Shown here: positions 1-13,900 of the stretch, piece after piece
Numbering within the stretch: the first letter of the stretch is position 1
Layout of the letters: each line of letters begins with the position of its first letter
Source: Escarpia spicata
Lineage: Eukaryota > Annelida > Polychaeta > Sabellida > Siboglinidae
Assembly: GCA_963995525.1 (NCBI GenBank)
Contig: OZ023210.1
Coordinates: 19,776,184-19,840,183, forward strand
Reading direction: 5' to 3'
Length of the DNA stretch: 64,000 bases
Program-made: the position numbers and the translations under genes
The notes under the pieces: model-generated
The model's input: only the letters and a program-made list of their open reading frames with translations
The model's database searches: none
What the model was told of the DNA's origin: nothing

Positions 1-135
1 GACCCCAGTATCGAGAAACTGCAGTAGACTATTCTCTTGTAAAAGATGATTTCATAAGTTTGCAGATTTCTAAAAATTTATGTGAGGCTTTGGTTCAAAC
101 CGCCAATGTGTGGTGTCGCACTTGCAATTTTAAAT

Positions 136-467
136 TTTTTTGTGGATCGCAGTAGTGCAGAGGTAAGAGCTTCGAACTCTTGACTGATAGAACCCAGGTT
201 CAAATTCTGTGCGGCAGTGTCGAACCTTGGGCAAGTTCATTTACTCTACATTGCTTCAGTTCACTCAGCTGTGAATGAGTACCTGGCTATAGACAGTGGT
301 GGAAGTTTGTGTACGAATAGTCTTTACGCATTAATTGCAGCATGGCTGAATGCTTCCCAGAGAAGTCGAGATGGTGTTCGATTGAACCGATCTGCCAGGT
401 AGTGTAAAGCGCTTTGAGCAGTCCTGAGGACTGGATACTGCACTATATAAGAACTTAACTCTACTTT
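136..467 (+). mobile_element. tRNA-derived SINE, near full length
   Basis: A tRNA-like head at about 140-215 has a box A-like stretch (agtgcagaggtaagagc) and a clear box B (ggttcaaattc, near 198). It is followed by a SINE-type central domain around 218-290 (ttgggcaagttcattt, then gaatgagtacctggc). The tail (gtaaagcgctttgagc, then ctatataagaactt) also closes the second copy at 12011-12145. That tail resembles the 3' end of the LINE at 16988-17580, which suggests the SINE borrows that LINE family's machinery. The boundaries are approximate. Confidence 0.75.
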
Positions 468-889
468 TACATTCCAAAATGACGATTAATGTCAATTTGC
501 ATGCTTCACTGGCGTGGCGCTATTGTAGCAATATATTTTGTCTGTGATGAATGACGGCCAATGTAATGCTTAACATATTTTGAGATGTTGCAAATTTATG
601 GGAACACCTCTAAGAGTGATGCTACATTTCTACCGATACATTCCTTGACATTTTATTACCAACGTTATGCTCTGTAAGAGATATGTTGATATTTTTTAAG
701 TTATGCTATTGATTGCAGGGTGTATAGGGTGCGTTTACGTTATATGCCAATGCCTTGTCAGTGTAGCTTATTTATTGGGTTTCATTACTTTTGAAAAAGG
801 AATACATTATGTATGTGCTAATGTACAATAACACCCTAGCAGACATATCGGGGTGTGGCTGTTTTAGTCAAGTTTACACCGCCGAGTCA
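468..889. other. Intergenic, nothing recognised
   Basis: AT-rich single-copy-looking DNA between the SINE and the 77-bp minisatellite. I see no coding or RNA signal. Confidence 0.4.
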
Positions 890-1744
890 TAGCAGGATAC
901 CAGGAAACTGGTCAAGATCTAGCTGTTACTGACAGTATCTGCCACCTTATCATGTAGGCCAACATATAGCAGGATACCAGGAAACTGGTCAAGACCTGGC
1001 TCTTACTGACAGTATCTGCCACCTTATCATGTAGGCCAACATATAGCAGGATACCAGGAGACTGGTCAAGACCTGGCTATTACTGACGGTATCTGCCACC
1101 TTGTCATGTAGGCCAACATATAGCAGGATACCAGGATACCAGGAGACTGGTCAAGACCAGGCTATTACTGACAGTATCTGCCACCTTGTCATGTAGGCCA
1201 ACATATAGCAGGATACCAGGAGACTGGTCAAGATCTGGCTCTTACTGACAGTATCTGCCACCTTATCATGTAGGCCAACATATAGCAGGATACCAGGAGA
1301 CTGGTCAAGACCTGGCTATTACTGACAGTATCTGCCACCTTGTCATGTAGGCCAACATATAGCAGGATACCAGGAGACTGGTCAAGACCAGGCTATTACT
1401 GACAGTATCTGCCACCTTGTCATGTTGGCCAACATATAGCAGGATACCAGGAGACTGGTCAAGACCTGGCTCTTACTGACAGTATCTGCCACCTTATCAT
1501 GTAGGCCAACATATAGCAGGATACCAGGAGACTGGTCAAGACCTGGCTCTTACTGACAGTATCTGCCACCTTATCATGTAGGCCAACATATAGCAGGATA
1601 CCAGGAAACTGGTCAAGACCTGGCTGTTACTGACGGTATCTGCCACCTTATCATGTAGGCCAACATATACCAGGAAACTGGTCAAGACCTGGCTATTACT
1701 GACAGTATCTGCCACCTTATCATGTAGGCCAACATATAGCAGAA
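890..1744. repeat. 77-bp minisatellite, 11 copies
   Basis: Unit starts (tagcaggataccagg) fall at 890, 967, 1044, 1121, 1206, 1283, 1360, 1437, 1514, 1591 and about 1668. Spacing is exactly 77 except for one 85-bp unit, where 8 bp (taccagga) is duplicated, and the last, which lacks a few bases at its start. Variants alternate between units (gagact/gaaact, cttatc/cttgtc, ctgtta/ctatta). Since 77 is not a multiple of three, no reading frame runs through the array and the short ORFs in it are artefacts. Confidence 0.97.
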
Positions 1745-3552
1745 CAGACATTTCTTAACCCATTTGTTGAATTTCTGTTACGACCGACCGTGCAAGGGGG
1801 CTGGACATGATAAGCTCCTTGCTCTGTGTAATCTAACAGGGCAGTGGAAAGTTAATCCTATCAGAGTATCGCTGCGGCTGAGTGTGGCAGACTGCCACCA
1901 ATTGCCCAAACAATGTGTACAAATGAAGGGTTCAGGGCAAACTGTGATACAGTTTGCCTGAACAGGGATGATCAGTTATGTGTTGAGGTAATACAATAAT
2001 TATATCCAATATATACCAAAATGTGACATGTCCCTGCTAAACGAATGTGTGTTTGCAAAACGCGATAAATACCATATCTTTTTTACTTAAATGCTTTATA
2101 TCCACTTCAGCCAATGCGCACCACCTTGCCACTCTACCTGCTGTGTGTAGTTGTGATTGCACTCGCTGTATTTGCATATTCACAAAAAGACATGGATATC
2201 TTGTTTTTATAACGTCACATTTTGGATAACATGTAAAAAAACATTTCAGCCTTTGCTAGCATTTTCTTAGATTTTGGATTCCAATTTCATATACAAGTTT
2301 CCATTCAAACTCTGAGGTTGAAACACCAAAATGAGTGTTTCTCAAAATGAAAATAAATAATCACATTTTGCCCTGAAACGCTTCAAATATAAAGCTTATT
2401 GTTCAAAATATGAAATAGAGCACTGTATGAACTTGTAGTGTAGACACTGACATCTGCGGTAATGTTGGCACTTACGAGGACCATTGTTGATGTACATGTT
2501 TATTGGTGAACTTGGTCCATTGGCCATTTCTATAAAGGTTTCCTTGTTTTGGCTGCTGTGCAGCAAGATCTCGTCTAGAATAGCGAAACAAACCATTTTA
2601 AAAGAATCAAACTTACCTGTCACTTATGGCAAGAATTGTTGTCAGTTCAGGACTTGGTCAACTGGATTTATTGCAACATTATCTGATAAGAGGGTAATCA
2701 TGTCTGGATATCTTGTTAAAGAATGTGTGTGAATGTTTTGCATCAAAGAATGCTGAGATTATGATTTCTCTGGGTTATTGGGATACTGGGTGCAGTTTTG
2801 TTGGACTAGAATGCATGTTCAGGTCATGCAGAAAGTAGAACTATTTTGGTGATGGTACAGAATATATCTTGTCATTTCTGTTTGCCTCTGTACCATGTAC
2901 TACCAGGTAATTGTATTGTACTGTTTACTCTTATGTGCATTTCTTTACTGTCTTTACATTATCTATCAAGAGACGCTTCCTGACGTTTTTATGATTTAAT
3001 CTATATTATCTATTACTGTAACCGAGTAAGTAAACACAATTGATAGGTATTTAATGGGCAAATGTAATTTTTAATTAGGACAATCTGCCATATTGTACAA
3101 TTGAATATGTATTTAATCTTGATTTCCAGTAAGTACTACTTGGTCTTCATTATAATGTACCATTTGATGCTTGATATTTTATTTCATTACAGCCGGTGCG
3201 AGATTAACTGCTTTATACTTTATTCCATTGTTGGTGAGAGATAACCATTTTGTTTTGTTAGTCAGCTTTGAATTAATTTTACATTTTGTTAACAAGCTTT
3301 TATGCTACAACTGTCTGTTGAAGTAAATCATGTTTATTATTTGATCGTTATACGGACTGTCAACAAAAGAACTGTTGGAATTTACAACTTTCTTAATAAA
3401 GCCGTCAAGGTGTCTTCTGGTGAAACTTCATTCATGGCATTCGACCAAAATACTGGGCAAGGACCTCTTACCTTGTGGGCAAATAGTGAACCTTGTTAAC
3501 AACAGCACACAACACAACCAAATTCAAAGCAAGGTCTCGCTCTTGTGATCTG
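1745..3552. other. Intergenic, nothing recognised
   Basis: AT-rich non-coding DNA downstream of the minus-strand nucleolin-like gene. Short ORFs show no motif or codon pattern that I can support. Confidence 0.4.
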
Positions 3553-3960
3553 CTAAGTGGGTATTACGTTGTAAAATGAATTTTTCTACCATTTTGGATT
3601 CCAGATCATAAAATTTTAAATTATATCTCATTTGTTGAAATATCTTCAGTAGTTTTTAATATATTGTAAAAACTGAAGTAAAATTTAGACATTTTGAAAA
3701 ATGAGGTAATTTTGATTCATATTAATTATTATTGCCTACTTGGTTTTAATTTGCGAGTTCGTAAATGCATGTACTATATTAGTTCTGTATTATAAATTTT
3801 TGTCGAGGAAAACAAACCGGACATTGACAAACGACATAAGATAAACATTTCTGCCAAAATCACAATATTTATGGGGATGTGACCCAGACTATTATTTTGA
3901 CTTGCCTGCAGAATGTGCCTGTGCGACTTAAAACCCGTTTTGCTGTCAGAGTCTACAGGA
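3553..3960. repeat. Dispersed repeat family R4, copy 1
   Basis: This stretch aligns by eye with 40170-40316 plus 42648-42905. Shared landmarks in the same order are ttttggattcca, gaatatcttcagtagt, gtaattttga, tgtcgaggaaaa and the cctgcagaatgtgcctgtgcgact / gtgtgcagaataggccgatgcgact region. No coding capacity is seen. The second copy is split by an inserted 2.3-kb element. Confidence 0.7.
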
Positions 3961-4226
3961 GTCGCATATTATAATATCAACCCGATTACACTCCCATGGA
4001 AAGCACACCACCAAAAGCAGCAGGTTTCGCCATCACAGTGTGTGATCATTCCACGGACCATTTCTATTTCTGCTGTAATTGGACCACGCTTTTACCAGTA
4101 AAGGGAATCGACAGCCACAGTGGGGCACCCTCTCGTGAGCTGCGCACCACTCAATTCATCCAGTTTCCGTCTTTCTCCAACAGGTAGAAAAGAATATTGG
4201 ATACATGTAAGCAACTAATTGCCAGT

Positions 4227-4232
4227 TTTATT
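4227..4232 (-). promoter_or_regulatory. Candidate poly(A) signal of minus-strand nucleolin-like gene
   Basis: Plus-strand tttatt reads AATAAA on the minus strand, about 700 bp beyond the stop codon at 4929. Such hexamers are common in AT-rich DNA, so this is only one candidate. Confidence 0.25.
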
Positions 4233-4928
4233 AACACACCACCAACTGGTAGTTCAGACACCATTGCTCCACGGATGTGAATAAATCTGGAAAGAGAGGA
4301 GTCGAGTTCGGCAACCGGGGGAATGCTCCCAGACTGCTCCCCAAAGTCAGCATATGAATTTATAAATATAACGCAAATTCACATGCAATTATATTTATTT
4401 AAACACCTACTTTCCACATTTTATGACTAAATGCAAGGATTCTGTGTCCAATAATATTGCATGATCACATTAATGAATACTTTGTTTTGAAGTATTACGC
4501 CACTACATTCCAACCTCTAGCTTCCCACAGTCACCATAACCAAAGTTTCATAAATTGATCTCAGACAAGTAACTAGTTCCACAATCATGAGCGTTAATAA
4601 CAATTTACATATTCAATTTGATGGGATAAAAAATTTCCCATTTTTTTAGATACGTTGCAGATAATGTCTGTTGCAACATTTGCACATATTTTCACATATT
4701 CGTGTTATGATGTTCAGGACATACAAAATAATGCTATACTAATGCAACAAACCATATGCTACATTCAACCAGCTCTTTTTTCAGTTGACAACAGACAAAT
4801 TCATACACAATCTTCTGTATAAAATGATCTACTGGATATTGTTATATGTACCAGTCTGGCATATGAAGATGTTTGGTCCAAATATGTGGTCATTTACTGG
4901 CTACCAGGCAAACAAGATTAGGAACAGT

Positions 4929-7900
4929 TTAATCTTCATCACTGTCATCATCATCCCCAGATTCCATCTCCTCATCATCAGAATCCATTTCTTCATCATC
5001 GTCGTCGTCATCGTCATCATCACCATCGTCGTCATCATCACCATCTTCATCACTGTCATCATCTGAGCTTTCTTCTTTCGCCAGTGCTTTTTTCTGCTTC
5101 TTACTCGGAGTTTCTGTAGCAAACAAACGAAGACATTACCGTAAAATTATTCAAAATCTAACATTCTTCAAATTAAAATTTGTATATCTGAATTCAAAAA
5201 TTCCGTATGACTTCACAAATACATCCACAATGTAATGTTCTGGAAAGAGTTCATGCATCACAGAATGTATCTTCTTAGCGACACGGAATAACAAATCATG
5301 TCACTCCCTGCCTCTGAAGATTTAATGTTGCACTAATGCTTGGCCCAAGAAGCTAAGGGTTTCAGCTGAATTGGGTTCAAATTTAGTGCAATTGAATTAT
5401 ATCCAACTACGTAATAGAAACCTTTTGGTGTTCTAACATTATCTTTCTTATTTTTAATGTAATTAATGAAATAACTGATAGACATACAAGAATACACTTT
5501 GCACTATCTTATAGACCAATTCAAAGAGGACATTTACAAAACTTTCTTTTCATCTCTCGAGTGAGTAGAGTAAATTAAAACAACAAATGGTGATTGTGCA
5601 GAAGATGATTTAATGCGTCATGTGGCGCAGATGGCAGTCCAGGAAGGGGGCCATCATCGAAACCAACTTTTTGCGTGTGGACGAACAAGTTTGTGAAGAT
5701 ATGCGATGTATCTTACACTTGTAACAAACACAGCGGAATTATAGACTAGGATAACAGACACTTATCTCCTGTGTGACTTTGAACAAATGGCTTTGGACTT
5801 AACTGAAACTTAATATTGACAAAACATCTGGAGAGCCAAGATGGAACGTATGTGAAAGACTAATGACATCAAGACAGACTCTGAGTTGGGCTGCAAGATG
5901 GTTCAAACTGCATACTTGTGCTTGTAGTAGCAGTTTTTACTGTGATCCTCGAGAGTGAAAAACACAGGGGAATGGAGAGGGTCGGTAGAGAGAGCAGTGC
6001 AAGATCAGTTAGGGAAAAGAAAAAATGGGCCAAGTGGCCCTGAAGTCCTTTGGACTAATACGTCTATGTGACCCCGGCTGACCAAATGAGTGATAAGTTG
6101 GAAAAATGTTAACATTGTTTTCTTACATCCTTGTAAAGGTTTGGTAGGGTGCTTTACACGGTTTCCAAAATTACGACTGCTACAAAAACTGGCAAAGTTA
6201 TGGAGCATTGAACATGGTAGGGGTCAAAAAGTGAAAATGAAGAAAACGGCTGTTGAAGTTTTACATTATATATGCAAATGGATTGCATGGAAATATTACA
6301 TGCACAACATTCAAATGTGGCACACAGTTTGTAATATGTATGTTATGTTGCAATGATACACTGGAAGTACAAATGTGCTGCTACAAAGACTTATCAAGTT
6401 ATGCCAGATTATGTCTTTATGTGTAAAACTAAGAGGACAGATTATTTGAGAGCAAAAGGTAGACTCACTGTTTGACACAGTTTAAAACCTACTGGCAACT
6501 GTCCAGTTTAACAGGGGTCTAGTGGCTTAATGCTCTGTTGACACAAGCTACTGTCAGTGACCAATTACAGATTAGTCACAGTTTCCATCAAACAATAGCA
6601 GGCAGAGAATCTTAGCTCCACTGCTGGGTGTAATACACAACCAGAGCCACCACTGATTCATGGTCAAGTAGATTAGCTCAATGCACCAACTAAGACAATA
6701 CACAACACTGTGAGTGACAGTGTCCAGAGTGAGGCCTAAGCAGTGTCCTCATTGCTGAATAGATCAATTAAACCTGCCAAGTGGGTGACATTCTGCACAA
6801 GTGTTCATTAATCCTTAGTGATTGTTCAGAACACCAGACTGACCACATACCTAAACAAAGGGAATGTAATAGGTGAAGAACAGGCAGTGTTCAGATAGGG
6901 GTATTGGTTGAATTTTATTTGTCTCAACGCAAAAGGTTTATTGTGCCTTCATCGATTATAAGAAAGCATTTGATTTAGTAGACCGGTCCTCACTGTGGTC
7001 TAAGATAATTTCATGCAGTATTAATGGTAATGTGTTGAAAGTTGTATACAACATGTACAAAAATGCTAAATCATGTATAAATCTTCTCATGTGATGTAGA
7101 GGTATGGCAAGGAGAAAACTTGTGTCCTTTGTTATTTGCTATTTACCTGAATGATTCTGAACACTGTTAGTCACAATTATAACGGACTTGACATGGCAGC
7201 CGGTTAAATTTACAACCTTAGTGATGATGATATAGAAAATGTATGTTCTACTATATGCTGATGACACTAGAATGATTCAATCAAATACAGATTTCTTGCT
7301 TGTGTATAGCGGAACTATGTCAACTCTTCTAATGGTTGACATTTGGCTGTTTCAGGTGTCAAGTATATTGTGAATCTGTAATTATCAGTCTATATTGATA
7401 CAATTGATTTACACAGTACCATGTCTACACAAGGCATGTCAAGCGTAAACAGAACAGTAGAATGTATTTTGATATCAATAAAGTGTAGGATATTTCACTC
7501 TATAGTTGTCCAGAATATGAATTTTCTGTTTGTCACCTACAGGTGACAGAATATAAATTTTCTATGTTTGTTACCTACAGGTTTCTACAGACAATACATC
7601 TTTAACCAATAGACACCACAGTCACACCATTTTATAATAATTAAATGAACATCAAAATAAACACAACTTAGGCAACTGTTCAGTCTAACAGGGGTCAAGT
7701 GTGTCTACTCTGCCTCGGACCTGTGACCAATTAAAGATTAGTCAAGATCTCAATGGAAGAATAGCACTAGGCTGCAGAGTTTAGTCATGCTACTAGCTTT
7801 CTGGCACATTAAACAAAATCTACTGTTGGGGGTGGTCTCAAAGGCCCTTCTCAAAACCACATCACTAGATAATGTAAAACTTTTGCACTTTGGGGGGCCC

Positions 7901-10900
7901 TAAGGTGCCCTTAGAATGATTCAATCAAATACAGATTTCTTGTATGTAGTGGCAGCACCCTAAGATACATCTATGCAAAATTAGAAAAAAAAGTTGCTGA
8001 ACAGTTTTTGAAAAAATAGGCAAAATGTAGCATTTTTACAAGTTTTGGGGTCCTTGGAGGCCCTAGGGAGCCCTTAAAATTATTCAATCAAATACAGATT
8101 TCTCGTGCATAGTGGCAGTGCCCTAAGATGTCTATGCAAAATTAGAGAAAAAGTTGCTGAACGGTTTCTGAGATACGGCAGCTAACGGCAGACGCAGAGT
8201 GATGGCAATAGTCCCTTGGACCTTCGGCCAAAGGACTAAAAATTATAACAGAAATCGAGGATCAGAATCGAGGCAAGCCTCACCCCTGACAGACACAAGA
8301 GGAGAATAACATAACACATCCTCGCAAGCCAGGGCATGCAAAACTAGCCCTGGCTGATCCCCTACGCAAAGTGCGGAAGTCAGCCGAGTCAAACTAGTAA
8401 TTGACTTCGCTAGTCGCGACTGCATCATCCGTGAGAACAGCGCAAATACCCGCCACAATTTGAAGACGGATAAACGACTTCTGGGATTCCCAATATATAA
8501 TGATCTGTTCGCCCATTAGCAAGAGCAGCTGAGCGGTATTGTGTATTCGAATAATTGCTTCTACTTCCTAAACATTGCATGTGACACGAGCCACGGTTGG
8601 TTGAAATTAGTTTTATTATGACCACCTGACCTGCCGAAATACACTGATCTAGTGAGCGATTTCATAGGCTGAGCTTAAATTCAGAGTTTCGAAAAGCGAT
8701 CATCAGAGAAGATGACAAAACACAATGAAATCACCTGTTTCGCTGTCACTCTTCCTCTTGCCCTGGTCGGTTCTCTTCTTGCCATAGAGTACAATGAGTA
8801 GTCGGCCCTTGTGTACGTGACTTTGCATCTTGTCGTGTACTTCCTTGCATTTGGCGGCTGACGCGTACGTCACAAACGCAAACCTGCAACACGCATGTTT
8901 AGCTACAAACTGTCTGCTAGTTCATGTTACGATACAATTCAATTACAACTGTGATCAGCAATGCTACAGTCGCAACTAAACAAAGTTTTGTAATCAACGT
9001 AACTGATCTGCATAGTCAATCAGGAATTGGGTTTTGTAGTATAATACTGCCAAAAATGTATTCCATATTTACATGTGTAAATCTGGCATGCAATGTCGGT
9101 GACAAGTTGGGATTTAAGATTTCTTCTCATCGTCAGATTTCATCTTTGTCACAAATGTAGCTTCATAATTCTTGGAATACTATAAAAACTGTAACATTTA
9201 CAGTAATGTAAAAAACAATCAAACATTTCCACTCATCTCTAATTAGGTATTAATACATACATATATAGTCTAAACAAATGTAACGCATGAACAAGAATTG
9301 CCATTTGTATAATTTGTGAACCATAATTAGTGTAAAATGATAAATTCGCTGACATAGTATATGTTTAAGAATGATATAAAATCTTAGTTTAAAACATTTG
9401 ATGATTCCAAATCATTTGCCATAGAAATATTTCTACCTGCAAATCCATCTGTCAGGCCTCATCCTGTATTTGAAAAACTCTTGAGATAAAACAACTAAAC
9501 TGGCTCCATTTTTAATATAACCACAAAATGTTAATAAAATGTGAGATTCAGTGCGATGTTCAAAGAATTTGGTGGTCAGAACTGAAACAAAATAAAGTGT
9601 ATTACCCAATGGGCTTGCCGTCGGACTTGCGTGTAGGTAACGAGACCTCGTTGGCCGTAGGGAAGAGGGCCTTTAGTTGTGCCTCTGTCATCTCCCTCTC
9701 AAATCCCGTCACAAACAACTTCGTTGGGTCAATGTCAGCTGAGAACAGAAAGAACAATAAATATATGTGTTATCATTTATTTGCTTGAAATGACGGTGTC
9801 TGGTTGGTATTTCTGTGCAGACCTACTTTTGGGCGTCACTTCTTAAGGTTCCCAAGCGGTGGATTGAAGTGCTAGGCATTGGGGAATGCCGTTAAATGTG
9901 AATAGTAAAGACGGAGTAGAGGTAAATAGTACTAAATTTCATCAAAACAAATCTTTTAAACTACAGCAAAGTATGTATCATTGGAAAATATTTGAATACT
10001 ATTTCCAATGTCAACTTCTGCGAATCAATTTCAGCTGGAAACAGAATTATATGAAGCCTGGTCAGCACAGATATTAATCATATAATACGTAAATCTATAC
10101 CTTAGCAAACCCAATGCCCAAATTTACACCACTTTTGCAAATAACAGAAAGAAAACCGAAATTACTGCCACAATTACTGATGACCTTTTCTCCATTTTGT
10201 AAAAGTGCTTATTTATCTGTATTCCATGAATCCATGCAAGAGTCTCCACGAGGTACAATTTTTAACTTATGATCTTTATAAAATAATTCAAAGAAAAATG
10301 CCATTGTGTGCTTCAACGTTGAACAATCTGAAGTTTCCCAGTACCTGTCTTAAAGGAATATTGCACATCATTGAAAAACATTTGTGCTCTAAATATGCAA
10401 AAAAAACTACACTATAACAATGAACCAAATTGTAATACCAAATTTATCTGTACAGGTTATCACAGGAAACAAGGATATATATATATATATATATACAAGA
10501 ATTTCCCCAAGGCAACTGTGTTTAATTACTACACTCTAAATGAATAATACTCTTAAATTCAAACATATTGTCAATGACTTGCATTCGATGCACATGCACC
10601 CACCCATCCCTTCCCAACATGCACCCACCCATCCCTTCCCAACATTTAAAACTGGAAAAGTCCTCAGCAAAAAGTAAATTTTTCAATCCAACCTAGACTT
10701 TCTGGCGTGTCCAGTAAACCTGTTTTCTAACCTGGGTTCACAGGCTGCACTGATTTGGGGTTGTTCTTGCTTTTCTGGCCCACAAAGTCAAACACCAATG
10801 TGACATTGTCTATCGTCCTTCCCTTCAGCTGCTTCAAGTTCTTTATAGCTATCTTCTCATTCTTGAACTCCAGAAATGCAAATCTGCAACAATAATATTA

Positions 10901-13900
10901 TACACATTAACAATATTATACACATTAATAATATTATACACATTAACAATACCTGTTAAAAAGTGCCTCACTTCGCTTGTTTACTCATCTCATTTCATCA
11001 TTAATTTGGCAAAAAAGCAAACCAACATGGTGTCCACTACAATATGCTAGCACATTAGTACAACTTGTGTATGTGGTTTTTGTAAAGTCATCAAACTAAA
11101 TTTCACTATTGCCCCAGGAATCAATAGACGAGATTTTCTAAAACCTGAATATTCATGTGAATGTGTGATACAATTTTGGAGATGATTCTGTGTTCATGTT
11201 GTCGACTTTCCTTGCTCTCTCAAAAAATTGTCACAGATGAGTAGGCTGAATGTTAAGTGTTGGCCTGACAATTTGTTTTGGCAAGTTACCAGATGTAATA
11301 ACCAAAACATTTTTTGTTACCATTTAAATGGACCACAGATATCATTTAAACTATTTACATGCTACTTATTTGAACGTCAAAGAACAAGGTTCATGATTGA
11401 CAAAACCAGGTCAGGTGGAAGCGTTAATGTAAACTTTAAAAAAAGCAGTTTCAATTATATTATAAAAGGAGCTGTCTACAGTATGTAAGCTGAAATCATG
11501 TCTGTAGTGTTACAAATTTACCAGCAAGTAAATTGTCTACATAAAATTCAGTGAGTCTTCAGAATGGATGCAAATAACGCAATCACAAATGTTACAAAAC
11601 ACTGTGTCTTCATAGTAAGACGGAGCAGTGAAGGCCACAACTCTGTCCCATGGAAGAGTTACTGTAGCACTAATGCTTGGCCCAAAAAACCATCAAATTC
11701 AGCAAATTGGGTTCAAATTTAGTGCAATCTGACATCACACAGTTAGCCACCATATATCTACAAGACACAGTGCAAAGCACAGACTAAAACACTTGTGATA
11801 TACAGACTGTAGCAATTACCAATCAGTAGCAGAAAGGACTGACATTCTTGTTTCTTGGTATGTGACATTTTCTCTCAAGAAACGGTTATCGTTATCTGTC
11901 TGGACATTTAGTACAGCAGAATATATCAGCCTTCATATGTGGCCTGATCAATTCGTGTATACTCCCAGCATGCTGTTCCCACGCACACACATGACTGCAC
12001 GCACATGTGTTGAGTGGCGCAGTGCCTGCCTACTAGAGCATCAAACTCTCAATCAAGAGAACCTGGGTTCAAATCCGAGATGGTGTTTGATTGAACAGGT
12101 CTGCCAGGGAGTAAAGCGATACGGTGCTATATAAGAACTTACCTTTGCTTTTTTTTTCGTTTTTATTGCCTCATCAAAAACACACATATTTCAAAGGTTT
12201 TAGTCATATTCCAGGCACCTTTTTGTAACCTTCTGGTCAAGAAGCAAACATTATACATCAATAAATGTACTAAATTAACATGTAAACACAGTTATTTCTG
12301 CATACCGGTTGTTCTTGGAGTTCTGCCGGAATGACTTCCTGATGCGTATGGTGACGATGTCAGCACTGAGGGACTTGATCTGCGTCTCGGTGACAATCTC
12401 TGGAAGGTTCTTCACAAACAGCGTGCGCTTGTCTCTCTCCTCTATAACAGTAACACCTGGACTTGTAACAAACACTGGGGCATAGGGAAATAGGGCTATA
12501 TGTTCCTACGTCTTAATACAAACACTGGGGCATAGGGAAACAGGGCTATATGTTACTACGTCTTACAACAAACACTGGGGCATAGGGAAATAGGGCTATA
12601 TGTTACTACGTCTTACAACAAACACTGGGGCATAGGGAAATAGGGCTATATGTTCCTACGTCTTACAACAAACACTGGGGCATAGGGAAATAGGGCTATA
12701 TGTTCCTACGTCTTACAACAAACACTGGGGCATAGGGAAACAGGGCTATATGTTACTACGTCTTATAACAAACACTGGGGCATAGGGAAACAGGGCTATA
12801 TGTTCCTACGTCTTATAACAAACACTGGGGCATAGGGAAATAGGGCTATATGTTCCTACGTCTTACAACAAACAGCCACAGTAGAACTGAACACTGGGCT
12901 ATATGATATGGCTATATGTGGCTAGGTCTTATATATGCAAAAATGCACAACAGAACTGAACGATGAGGAAAGTGATAGGACTATATGTGGCCAGGTTTTG
13001 CAACAAACATCCATGATAGAATTGAACACAACACAAGGACTTGTAACAAACACGACTGCGCTATATGTGCCTGGGTTTTATAAGAAACATTGATGACAGG
13101 ACTCAACACAACACTTGTTCACATTTGTATGCATACATGATTCATTCTTGCATTTGCATCAGTCAGTGATACCTACATGTTATATCGACAATACTGCAAC
13201 AGCTGGTAACTAGGCGACATACTTGAGGGTGGACACAGGACAGAGATGGAGGTTGAAAGTAGCGAGATGGAGATATTACGAAATAGAAAACGAAAGAGAA
13301 GCTACAAAGTGCAAGAGATTTGTTGACAGCAAGGGGAGGCAGACAAAGAAAGAATAAGTTGGGGGTGACTGAAAGAGACATCACTTGTAATCTTACCAAG
13401 CATCGACTTTTCAGAGTTGAAAGCTTCATCCATGACTGCAACCACAAGTGTTGGTTTGTTAGCACTCAATTACGTATAGAAGCAACTTACACAACAAAGG
13501 TAGGTTCTTTTTTATCCAGTTTTTAGGACTGCTCAAAGTGTAATAACTTCTTCAAGGAAGAGCTCTTATAATACACCAATGTTCACTGAAGTGGACTTTA
13601 TGGAATTGGACTGTAAATTTAAAAAAACAATCAGACGTTCTATCTTTAATTGCAACATGTATGGCACTGACTGCTATTAGAGAAATTGTCCTCCATAAAG
13701 GACATTATCTTTTTGGGATTATTTGTTGGGCACAGCGCAGCACCATTTACTTATTGTGTAGAAAATGTTGCACCACACGGAAATCAAACATGCAACTCAG
13801 TGTTACGATGCTGCAAGTTGATCTAACTGTACATGACATAATCCGTCTTCTTCACCGTTTTCTTCTCATTCTGTTTCTCTTTGACTGTGACTGCTGCTGC

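Noticed and set aside
890..1744. CRISPR-like array
   Set aside because: Units are contiguous with no unique spacers, and the genome is eukaryotic.
1536..1751. Repeated-peptide ORF on the minus strand
   Set aside because: It only reflects the 77-bp minisatellite; the frame breaks every unit because 77 is not divisible by three.
7860..8242. Helitron 3' end (hairpin then CTAA)
   Set aside because: A hairpin precedes actaa, but the opposite end lacks a TC start, so the assignment is not supported.
9100..9180. Possible small minus-strand exon ending KMKSDDEKKS
   Set aside because: An acceptor-like tag precedes it, but its phase does not fit the neighbouring RRM2 exons and it would end the protein early.
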